Shown here piece after piece: positions 10,858 through 27,539 of a stretch of 28,533 bases of DNA. Source of the stretch: Saccoglossus kowalevskii (Eukaryota; Hemichordata; Enteropneusta; Harrimaniidae); contig NW_003105602.1 in assembly GCF_000003605.2 (NCBI RefSeq), forward strand, positions 245,951 through 274,483, given 5' to 3'. Every line of letters starts with the position of its first letter. Position 1 is the stretch's first letter. The notes below the pieces were generated by a model. The model did no database searches. It was not told the origin of the DNA and saw only the letters and a list, made by a program, of their open reading frames with translations. The position numbers and the translations under genes were made by a program.

Positions 10858-11894
10858 AAACGAGAAGGTAACACCTAGTATTTCTAGTCTGGTAAACTTT
10901 CTCTACTTTCTCTACTACCCAAAATTCAAGACATAGAAAAAAACTATACATAAAATTAAAAATAACAACCGGAACTTGGCATTGCAAAATATAACAATAA
11001 ATAGGAGTACTTTTTAAGGGCCAAATTAAGTTTTCAGTACATTGGTGTATTTGCTCCACAATAGTGCTACAAAATATAAAACCCCAGAAAAGGTAATCTT
11101 CTCATCTACAAGACTATATCAACAATCGCCATCTTGGTTTTGAACGCGAAGCAGCTCTTTCCAGCAGCTCTGTTGTCATCAACAATTATTGCTAATCAGG
11201 TGAGTTACTTGTACAGTCTCTATATAAAACTAAAGTTTATCACTTCCGTGCACGATGGGAATCATTGTAAGTCTTTGGCGATGCCGTATTGGAGCTTCCT
11301 GTCACCCTAAATCTCAAATATGCAAATCGGTCACCTGCTGCTGACTTACTATTCAGACTGGTAATTTCTATGTCTGTTCTCGAATCTACACTATATATAG
11401 GCTACCTCTTGTCAAAAATCATTTAAATACTTAATCACCTTCATTAGCTTTTCTGTTTATGCCGACGACAATACATAGCCTCATCATCTTGATTTGCCAA
11501 CGAACCCTCGTGCAGGTACACATTTTGTCATAGCAGAGAACTACCACCTCAGGGGACAGGGGGTTCTCTGAATAAAATATGGTACGCAAGCTGAAGTAAA
11601 AAAACGCGTAAAAGGGGATTTAGTTATTTGACGCGTGTACCATGTTTAGGGTCGAATATTTCAAAATATATAAATAAAGTGTGAAAAAAGTAATCTCATG
11701 AATTCATGTTACCTCAACTTGGAAACAGTATGATTTTAGTATGTATATAGGGTATCTATTTTAGGTGTCACTTAAAAAGGGGTATAATTTCACAAAAATA
11801 AGTACGTGTTTAGAGGCTTTTTGGAAAGCTATAATTCAGCATGGGTACCAGGTCTGATCTGGAGTACCCACCCCCTGGGAGTTAAGTTAAGATC
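10858..11894. other. Spacer between two LINE relics
   Basis: No protein similarity seen. It contains a TATA box with a downstream splice-donor-like site (listed separately). A small hairpin lies at about 11846-11872, where GGGTACCAG faces CTGGAGTACCC. The right part may be the 5' untranslated region of the CR1/L2-type LINE. Confidence 0.4.
11075..11199 (+). promoter_or_regulatory. Candidate promoter with short non-coding first exon
   Basis: TATAAAA at 11075-11081 is followed about 25-30 bp later by a pyrimidine-rich start-like region (TCTCATCTAC), then a leader ending in a perfect donor, CAG|GTGAGT, at 11199/11200. A second TATA-like ATATAAAA lies near 11221. There is no coding sequence to anchor it, so it could be a LINE leader or chance. 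Confidence 0.22.
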
Positions 11895-12660
11895 GCAATT
11901 TTAGATTTATATGCATGTGGAGATATCGAGCTTAATCCCGGCCCATCAACTCGTCAGTCAAAGATTACAGATAGCGTTAGTTCCACAAAAATGAGTAAAA
12001 TATATAGTGCGCTTGAAGATTCATATGTGCCATGCCAGACTCATAGCAAGGACACTATTGACATAATTCACAAAATCCATCAACTGAAAACCAATCTTTA
12101 GGATATTCAAGTCTTCTGTGCGTGTCGTACATGAACGTGTAGGTGATCTTAAAAGTGAGGTGGCAAATCTTCGAACGGACATAAAAGAAAGCCGTCATGA
12201 TATGTTAGAATTGGCGAATGAAAATGCAGTACTTAAAGATAAAGTGAATCATCGTAGGACGTGAATGGCCGAATGCTGCGTGATAATTTATTCTTTTTTG
12301 GTATTGAACAATCTTAACAAGAGTCATGGAAAAGTCAAGCACTTTAAATCTGAAGCATTAAATTTAGAATGCAGCTACTTCGAAATTTAGAGTGCCGATC
12401 GTCTCACTCTCGCAATAAAACGCCCTCAGCCGATCGCTGCAAAGTTGTCACACTATAAATGTGTTACTGAAAGAAACCAATACGCGCGTCTCTGAGCAGT
12501 TTAATTCTAAAGTGTGGCCAGCAATAAGGAAACCCAGGTTTGTCCTCAAGAACGCAAGTGAGGATGGTAAACGAGCCGTTCTTAAGTGACGACAAGTTAA
12601 AGATTGGCGGTACTCTGTACGTGTATGACGGAGCGTTAAATGATATCTGACCAACTGGTT
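11895..12660 (+). pseudogene. LINE ORF1 (CR1/L2-type) with N-terminal 2A-like motif, broken
   Basis: Frame seen from 11895: a hydrophobic lead (AILDLYAC), then GDIELNPGP at 11919-11945, matching the 2A translational-recoding core D-(V/I)-E-x-N-P-G-P. A stop precedes it (about 11884) and another comes at about 12100. The next part (about 12110-12260) is heptad-like and charged (SEVANLRTDI, ANENAVLKDKV), consistent with the coiled coil of LINE ORF1 proteins. A basic RNA-binding-type region follows: RPQPIAAKLSHYK at about 12421-12460, then KPRFVLKNASEDGKRAVLK near 12530-12588. Known: 2A-like motifs occur at the N-termini of ORF proteins in CR1, L2, Tx1 and Ingi LINEs of several invertebrates. 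The copy is dead: stops and shifts throughout. Confidence 0.78.
11919..11945 (+). other. 2A-like ribosome-skipping motif
   Basis: Nine codons read GDIELNPGP. In active 2A peptides the bond between the last Gly and Pro is not formed and translation continues, yielding two products. The upstream residues ILDLYAC are partly hydrophobic, as 2A needs, but a stop codon lies only about ten codons before the motif, so this copy is unlikely to work in its present context. Confidence 0.8.
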
Positions 12661-12739
12661 TCAACAACAGCTAAGTAAATGGTCGTGGCTTTTCGAACCA
12701 TAGTAACAATGACCACAATATTTACAAAGTAAAAACCAA

Positions 12740-15600
12740 CCACAATAGAAAATGTTAAGTTTATCTGCTGGAACATTAACGGACTAACACATTCCTGGAC
12801 CCACACTATATTTCGTTTATTACATGACATGACATTATTTGCCTCACAGAAACATGGGCTAGTAATTCTACACAACTGCATGCTAGAAAGAGAACAATGC
12901 ATTTGATAGAAACTCTGGGGGAATTTCCATTTTATTAAGAATTCCATAATAAGTGACATCACCCACCTGCCAAGTGTCAGTGAGGATATTCTGTGAGTAC
13001 AAATTAGCTTAAGTTCTAGTTACGTAATCTACACTAAGCTAGTATGCACTGTTTACTTGTCGCCGACGGGATCCAAATATGCAAATGATGTTACTTTCCA
13101 GGTGCTTGCAGGTGAATTGTCTAAGTATACTACATAATGCAATAACTGTCCAACTGTGATAAGTCGAGATTTCAATGCTCGCACTGCCAACCTACCTGAT
13201 TTTATTGAGCATGGTGAAGATGATTTCATCCCTGATGAAGACATAAATAATGTTGCAGATCTTCGCGAGTAACACTGTCCTAATTAACTTTGGTAAACGT
13301 TTGCTTGATTGTTCAAGAATATTTGGCAGATATTTCAATGAGCGTGACAGTGGTAATTTAACGGTCAATAAAATTGTCAATTTTTAATGTTTTATTTGTA
13401 AGTGGAATAACAACTTGAGAGATTTGGTGTTGGACTTTTGGAAAGCAGATGATTGCGTCATAGTGATAAAAGAAATTACTATGTATATTGACGAAGGTCG
13501 AATCGATTCAGCTGTGAATATGTTAGATACTCTCTTGCAAAATTCTTTGAAATGCATGGAGAAAAGTAAACGTTCCAAATATAAACCAACAAATAATAAT
13601 AATATTTGGTGGAACAAAGAATGTAGTCAAATTAAATCGTATAATAAATATTTGTTCAAAACCCATAAACGTGAGCTTAGTTCTTCCACTTACGTTATTA
13701 CGTCATAAAAGGAAGAAATTTGATTTCCGTCCGCAAACACGTCTTGCTGAGTCCGCATCTGAACCTAATTCTATGAGTTACTGGTCATTGGTCAGGCCAG
13801 CTGGTATTCCAGAATCAATCTCTCCTCAAGATTGGTTAGAATATTTCCCAGGTTTATTTAACAGCCCGGGGTATCATGACATCCAATTTGAAGACTTTTA
13901 CAATTAAATGGAAGAATAAGAATGCAACATTCCACTTAAATCTATCTAACACCAATATTAATCATGTCGAAAGCGCAATTAATAGTTTAGACCAACCAAT
14001 CACACTAGATGAAATAAACCCCATAATAAATAATCTAAAATCAGGTAAAGCTTGTGTTATTGAATGATGATATCCCAGTAGAATGTTTCAAATATATACG
14101 TTCTAATTGTGTTCAGCTTGTGTGCAATATGTTCAACAAAATACTTGTTCTAGGTGAATTATCTAGTCTATGGGCTAAGGATTTGATCGCCGCAAAACAG
14201 TTGCTAATTCTAAAGGCATCACATTACTTCCTGACTATTTTGTCCCTTTATTGATTTCGAAAAAGCATTTTAATCTTAACTTCCCAGAGCTAATATGAAA
14301 AGTATTAAAAGTCAATGCATAGCAATGTCATGTATTAAGACACCTGCCGGTATCACATACTTTTTTAATTGTACTTCTGTTGTTCAGCAAGGCTCCGCAT
14401 TGTCTCCTCTTTTATTTAATCTTTTCATTAATGATATAGGCGATATAACTGTAAAGTGGGTTATACAACGGGGTATATGTAAGAAGGTTGAAATTACTTT
14501 ATCTGCTTTATTCCAATGATTTATCCATTTCTTGTAGTTCTATGATCGGTTTCCAAAAGCAGTTGAATAAATTATGTGTTTATTGTAAGCTTAAATATAA
14601 ACAAATCTAGAACTATAGTGTCTAGAAAAGAGGGCAGACTTTAGATGAGCATTGGTGTGTTGATGGCAGGAGTAAGGATATAAGTCGTCTCGAGCTCATA
14701 TTTTAAATATTTGGGTATAACACAGTGGAAGCTTAAAATCAATATAAACAAATCTAGAACTATAGTGTGTAGAAAAGAGGGTAGACTTAAATCAGATGAG
14801 CATTGGTGTATTGATGACAGGAGTGAGGGTAAAAGTCGTCTAGAGCTCATATTTTATATATTTGGGTATAACACTTTCATCATCGGGTTTATGGACACAC
14901 GCTCAGCATGCTCTTGCAAGTCGTGTGAGTGATATTAAGCCATTTTTGACGTCAAAATCGTACCAATATTGAATTATGGTTGTGAAATTTGGGAATTCCA
15001 TACCTCTTTTTGCAAGTATATACTGAATGTTATTTATAATACCTGTAACGCCGCTGCACTTGGCGAACTTGGTAGATTTCCGCTGAGAACCACTAGGATC
15101 ATGTCTCGTATTGTTTGATATTGGTTGAACATCCTGGATCGTGACAAGACGTCGTATATTAAATGTTGTTATAATTACCAATGTGTCCGGACTGTTTTTT
15201 TTTTAGTTTTGATTGCCGTATGTCCTGTGTTATACAAAGGGTTGGCAGTGTGAATATGTTTTTATCCGCCTTTATTCAAAGATCGTCTGATATTGCTGCA
15301 ATCATTTTTCAAGCTTGACACCTATCGTCTCTATAAAAAATAATCTGTTTTTCTGAAGAGTTTCCTATATGTATTTCGTGTCACAGATTGCGCATCGAAA
15401 GTGGTGGAGCGGATGAATAATCCCAGAGAAAGAAGAATCATCATTTTATATGCTTTACAGAAAGTGGATGATGAATTTAATTTTTCTTGCAAATGTCCCT
15501 TATACAAACATTTGAGAGAAAAAAATGTTCCCTTACTGATACGAATACCCATCAAAAATGAAATTTATTTCACTTCAATATATCCAGGTCGACGAGTCTC
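12740..15600 (+). pseudogene. LINE ORF2 (CR1/L2-type endonuclease-reverse transcriptase), broken
   Basis: Endonuclease blocks: CWNINGLTHSW near 12765, CLTETWASNS near 12840, SGGISILL near 12913, and RDFNART near 13168 (GDFN with Gly changed to Arg). Linker: NIWWNKEC at about 13602-13625. RT: LDEINPIINNLKSGKA near 14005-14050, then WAKDL, a deletion, FIDFEKAF near 14253, another deletion, VVQQGSALSPLLFNLFIND near 14380-14440, and a damaged YADD box near 14515. After it, KLNINKSRTIVCRK occurs in a tandemly duplicated block. A C-terminal zinc-finger-like part with DDEFNFSCKCPLYKHLR is at about 15467-15520. At least ten frame changes or stops. The two RT deletions remove central catalytic sequence. 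It sits directly behind the 2A-bearing ORF1 in the same orientation, so both belong to one element. Confidence 0.85.
14587..14874 (+). repeat. Tandem duplication inside the LINE RT region
   Basis: Copy 1 is 14587-14723 and copy 2 is 14729-14874. Both start AAGCTTAAA, share CAAATCTAGAACTATAGTGT and GATGAGCATTGGTGT, and end TTTGGGTATAACAC. They differ by scattered substitutions and small indels (137 versus 146 bp). In the LINE this segment follows the YADD box, so the encoded piece is present twice. Confidence 0.85.
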
Positions 15601-16037
15601 GTGTTATTCGCTTCACCGCACGCGTTGCCAGATACTGCAGACTTCGCTGGCAATATTTTTCGTTTCGACATGCTCATCCTGTATGTCGATGTCGTGTCGT
15701 CAGCCTCCAGTGACAGTATAGTGGTGTACTCATCGTCAGCATTCGAGGTGGTTACGGTGGTGTCTTCAGTCGCCGGTGTAGTTGAGCCCCGGAGTAGAGC
15801 AAATGTCACTTGGGTTTTCACTCGACTCGTCCGACTTTGTTTCGTAGAGGGACTGTATTTCGTAGTAAAAAATACGCTTTCTGATATTCAGAAACTTGCA
15901 GGTTTCGCCTGTCATTGGAACACTCTTTTTCCGATTTTTTTTCCGTGCCATTTTTCAAAATAAACTTGGTCAATACAAAATAAATGAACAGTAATATATA
16001 TAGCATCATAACCGCTAGAACATGTACGGTATACTTA
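15570..16037 (-). pseudogene. Frame-broken coding-like block: membrane segment plus Ser/Thr-rich tail
   Basis: On the minus strand, after a possible acceptor (TTATTTTTAAG) near 16038, a frame gives YTVHVLAVMMLYILLFIYFV, a convincing membrane helix, then a Lys-rich stretch over an A8 run. The next frame carries a polar acidic segment (SLYETKSDESSENPSD), and a third frame continues TVTTSNADDEYTTILSLEAD and ends LVDLDILK-stop at 15570, followed by AATAAA. Codon third positions in the last part favour C and G, unlike the surroundings. It resembles the last exon of a single-pass receptor with a cytoplasmic tail, broken by two frameshifts. No family was recognised. Its 3' end overlaps the end of the LINE similarity, which weakens the call. 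Confidence 0.3.
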
Positions 16038-16057
16038 AAAATAAGTTATATCGCGCC

Positions 16058-16404
16058 GTTGCCCTCAAGTCGGAAAATTGAAAAATTGAGTCGGTCGGTC
16101 GGATTTTTTTTTTTTAAAACTCGTGAAAACTAAGGGTATCGTAAATAGCCGAAGTATATGGGAATCAATTAAACGCATGCTAGATATTAAACACAAAAAT
16201 AAAAGTGTTTCTTTCAGTCTTTTGTATTTGAATACAGATCAACCCGAGGTTCAAAGTCGCCACTTATCCCCCGGGAACCCTGGGGATCAAACAACGGTCC
16301 GGGATCGTTAATTTTTAGAGGAAACACTTTTTTTAATATTTAGGCCTATTAAAAAAAACCGTGACCCGATATTCCATATTTTTCGGTCAGTCGCTGAGGG
16401 CAAC
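16058..16404. mobile_element. 347-bp fold-back element
   Basis: The left end GTTGCCCTCA (16058-16067) is mirrored by TGAGGGCAAC (16395-16404). Imperfect similarity of the arms continues for about 50 bp (GTCGG-rich, then an A/T homopolymer). No clear target duplication. The right end runs into a 20-bp palindrome (16402-16421, AACAAAACAA with its mirror). Confidence 0.6.
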
Positions 16405-16421
16405 AAAACAATTGTTTTGTT

Positions 16422-17168
16422 TAGCCTAATATACATATTATGTTTAAAAGCGTGCTGAGAATGCCTTAAATACGCTCGGTTTAATGCAATAATTAATACT
16501 TCAATACAATTATCATTTATGGTTCTAACCTTCAACCTACGTATACAATATACTAGTATACATTTAAGATTCTTAGTAGAAAAAAATGTAGAATATGACT
16601 TAGAGTATTTTGGTTCAGACGATAGCATATTTCACTTTTATAAATATATACTTGTATTATAAGTAACGGTTTCATACTTCTGTTGACCATCAGCTAATTT
16701 TGCGGTATTTTATGGGGTATTTTCAGCCTAACATATTAGAAAATGTGAATTCCAAATATGGAATGATTACGCGTGTAAGCGTCCTCTAATAATGAAAACT
16801 AACATGGCTGCCACCAGGGTTTGACCGGACTCCATACAAAGAAGTTCGCTGATTCTGTTTTTAAACTTTTTAGATTTCGGCATTGCCGTGATGTATCCTT
16901 GGTTGGAAAAGACTCAGACAGTACGCTGTGGCATCGACCTCGGCTGCGCGTCGGTCGATACTGCCGCTGTACTGTCTTCGTGCATACTTTGAGGTATCTT
17001 CGTAATAACCTTATATTGTCAACGAATACCAACAATTTCAGAACACTGAGCCCATATTTACCCATTGTATGAACAAAATCGAGCTTATTGCATTCTTTTT
17101 CTCAAATATGTACCGAATGGGGAAAGGAACATCGTCTCATCTACATCACAAGATTTTACAAGCGTAAT
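16422..17168. other. Intergenic DNA without recognised gene
   Basis: Open frames of 80-90 codons exist on both strands at 16799-17072 but show no family features and overlap each other. Nothing else supported. Confidence 0.45.
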
Positions 17169-17601
17169 CATAGTCAGCTGGCGGGGCTGGCGCACACGTG
17201 ATAATAAAATAAATGCGATATTTACTATAAGGGGGCCGCCATCTTGAATGCGGCATAAAACTAAATAAGAGACAAGTTGTGAAACGCGTTTTTCAGATTC
17301 CTACAAATCAGGACAAAAATACCAATCTTTCACAAAAATACGATCCGTTGGGGTTATATTAAGCCAACCGAAAACAAAATTCGACCGAATTCGGCGTTTT
17401 TGTGTGGAAAAATCCCTTGCATACGAACACCTAATTACACGAAGATTGGCTGCTGAGCTGGAATGACAATTTTTGGTTTCAAATACCCCAGCAAAGTGTT
17501 CTATGTCATTCGTGTAATTAGGTGTTCGTATTTAAGATGGCGGCCCCCATATAGTAAATATCGCATTCATTTTATTTTCACGTGTGAGCCAGCTGACTGT
17601 G
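17169..17601. mobile_element. hAT-like MITE, 433 bp, with 8-bp target duplication
   Basis: The ends read CATAGTCAGCTGG (left) and, reverse-complemented, CACAGTCAGCTGG (right). Inverted arms extend about 85 bp through CACACGTGA, ATAAAAT, ATGCGATATTTACTATA and GGGGGCCGCCATCTT. AGCGTAAT flanks both sides (17161-17168 and 17602-17609). An 8-bp duplication and ends starting CA fit hAT non-autonomous elements. There is no coding sequence inside. A second perfect inverted repeat is nested within. Confidence 0.85.
17421..17531. repeat. Perfect 23-bp inverted repeat nested in the hAT-like MITE
   Basis: ATACGAACACCTAATTACACG onward (17421-17443) is exactly mirrored at 17509-17531. The 65-bp loop is unique. 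The right arm abuts the MITE's own inverted arm, so it may be a younger insertion or part of a composite element. Confidence 0.85.
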
Positions 17602-17720
17602 AGCGTAATCTACATATACTTGTTACTTGAACGACATTACCGCATTGTCGGGTCTTCAAAATAGAGCAATTTGAAGTTAGTAAGTATTTTTAATGGAATT
17701 ATTTATTCAATTATTTAAAC

Positions 17721-17981
17721 ATAAGCAAAATTTGTATCACCTTGTGTTTACTATTTGTGTCAATGTTAGTGATGGTTGTTAGCGCTTACGCAGTTTGTTG
17801 GACTAGTCTACATCTTATGGCCATTTGACCCATAGAGCTGAAGTCGATGTGTTCGGTTGGTATTACAATTGCTCAATTTTGTTGTAATCCATTCATATAT
17901 GCGTTTAAATATAGTAATTTTCGCAATGGGGTTAAACTACTAATGACACGTAGGACGAAGACAATTACTTATACCACATAA
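17721..17981 (+). pseudogene. GPCR relic: TM6, TM7 and cytoplasmic tail
   Basis: One plus-strand frame of 87 codons ends at the TAA 17979-17981 and is broken by a TGA at 17826-17828. Before the stop: a hydrophobic helix with VVSAYAVCWTSLHL, matching the class A TM6 signature FxxCWxP (Y for F, S for P). After it: ITIAQFCCNPFIYAFKYSNF, the TM7 signature NPxxY, followed by FRNGVKLLM (helix 8) and a short basic tail. The TGA falls in the third extracellular loop. Nothing recognisable as TM1-TM5 lies upstream; a stop sits at about 17692 and a hAT-like MITE ends at 17601. It may be a truncated copy or the last exon of a decayed gene. Receptor subfamily not assignable. Confidence 0.75.
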
Positions 17982-19494
17982 GTAACACAGCCAGTTTCTT
18001 GGGTTACAACATTACATTCACTATGTCAATTGTGAATATAACTTCAGTTAATTATTTTTGTTTTGGGGCAATTGTTACAGATAGAAGAAGTATAGTAATA
18101 CTGTTGTATGGTTTGTGGACATTGTTCTAGCAGTCCGCTAATCTCCGATAGCGGCCGATTTGGATTCAGCAATTACTAGGAAATACTCCAAACAGTGCCC
18201 GTTTACTAGTTTCTTCATTCTCAGCAATGCCCGTTTACTGAGAAAGTACTCCTTTGTTCTAAACATAGCCTCTTTACTAGTTTCGTTGATCTCGACATTA
18301 CCATTTACTAGGAGAGGACTGATCGTCAGAAATATGTTGTTCTCACAGCACTCAAGTTTATTTTTTTCTCCATAAAATGGACATTTTGAAGCATTTTTAA
18401 TCGTTTTTAACCCTGGGGTTTCAGATCGACGAGCTGTTTGAATGCATGGTCACTCTGCTGAGTCAGCTAAGCAGGATGTTTGTAGTTTATTGCAACATGT
18501 AGTTTACTATAATATCTACATGATTCGGATGCGTTTTCTACATATCATTAGCCGTACATAGTCTTTCTATACAAGTTACGTAACACAAGTACACTGAGAC
18601 AACACATCACCATAAAACTCATTAGCGTCCTTGTAGCCGTACGTTAACAGTCAGCAGTTTTCAATTAAACGATGTTAGAATTAAGTAGGTGTAATTTCAG
18701 AAAAATAAAAAACCGTGCATCGCATGTTTGGCTGACGTTAGATGAGCATGCACCTGTGGAAAATGTTGTTATATTGTTGACATCTTTCGATTCGCACGGT
18801 TTCAAAGCCGACCAGCTAATGAACCCGTGCGTGATCGTGTTATTTGACCTCAATTAAATTGAATGATTCATCATTCAGCATTGTCTTGTGACGACAACTC
18901 ACTCCACTTTCAAATTTCAACCAATAGATTGTGTCGTCCTTTATCATGGCATTACATAAACAACATAACTGACATAAACAAGCGAAAGGCATTGAAAGGC
19001 AACAGAGCACGCGCCGCTGTGTTTGATTTCTTTGAGAGATCTTTTAGTGAGGAACTATTAACCTGATACTTCTTATGATGGTAGCTTGTATTGTGACTAT
19101 TTCATGAATTACCAATATTTATCCACATTTCCACTTTAAATATATACACCACACTATATTTCATAATTTTTAATACGTGATTTTAATCTACTATTAAAAT
19201 TTCTCATCGTTGCGATATCATGCAATATAGTAATTAAGAGACTGCAGACAGCTGAGAAAGGAAAATATTTCATTTCGGATGTCCGAATGATTTCGTAATG
19301 GCTTTCGGCAACCATAGATAGACATAATACAGGGCAAAAGGAAAATTTGAATATAATGTATATTTATGCGAGTATGTATCTAGTATACAACATATTCAGT
19401 CACAGACTAATCATCATAAGTAGCATGCAAATAAATAAATTACACCACAGTGATCTGCAGGTACGCCGAGAGATCGGTCGATTTAAACGGATTC
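17982..19494. other. Region between GPCR relic and the protease gene; no firm gene
   Basis: It holds the decayed tandem repeat listed separately. A plus-strand piece after an acceptor-like GGTTTCAG at about 18424 reads IDELFECMVTLLSQLSRMF and then stops, so it could be a stray exon. Two adjacent plus-strand ATG frames, 18672-18857 and 18863-19066, have no recognised domain. The right part should include the 3' untranslated region of the minus-strand protease gene; no exact AATAAA was found there, only variants such as CATAAA. Confidence 0.4.
18172..18330. repeat. Decayed tandem repeat, about 2.3 copies
   Basis: The pattern TTACTAGGAAATACTCC ... TTTACTAGTTTCTTCATTCTC ... AAT recurs as TTTACTGAGAAAGTACTCC ... 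TTTACTAGTTTCGTTGATCTC ... ATT and restarts as TTTACTAGGAGAGGACT. Units are about 60-70 bp with substitutions and indels. Confidence 0.6.
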
Positions 19495-27075
<7,581 letters not shown>

Positions 27076-27539
27076 CTAAACAAAAGAAACAGATGATAAC
27101 ATATCAAGCCAGTAGTTTAATATGGTTACAATAGGCCTACTGCATTAAAATACCATTATTTGTGGCTGACTAACAGTAGTTCGATATTTATGTACATTTT
27201 GTTATGAGTAGGTGTTAAAATGGATCATGTACTGGCAAATCAAAATCTGCATGGGTATGTCATGAATTTGTTTTCGCGTATCTGTTGACCGACTTAATTA
27301 GTTGATTACTAGCGAATTGCTGTGTTATGTCTGTCATCGTTTAGGTCTATTTGAAGTTTTGGACGGAACTTGGCTCAGTGATTTGGAACTAATTACCAGA
27401 TAACCGCCGCTTTTTAGACTACTCATTTTGACAGTTTATATCCGTAGTTATTAATGTAGTGAACGATTAATCAAAAGATATGACGTATTCAGTACTTAGT
27501 GTGATTGGCTTTATGATTGAAGGTTACGCCCTAGAGTCT
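27076..27539. other. Intron sequence right of the first visible astacin exon
   Basis: No exon recognised on the minus strand, though the gene must continue rightward for its propeptide and signal peptide. No clear repeats. Confidence 0.4.

Noticed and set aside
15601..15963. 120-codon plus-strand open frame with hydrophobic parts
   Set aside because: Antisense to the minus-strand coding-like block; its hydrophobic character comes from the complement of the polar tail, and no family fits.
16799..17072. 80-90 codon open frames on both strands
   Set aside because: No domain, no splice context, overlapping each other; most likely chance.
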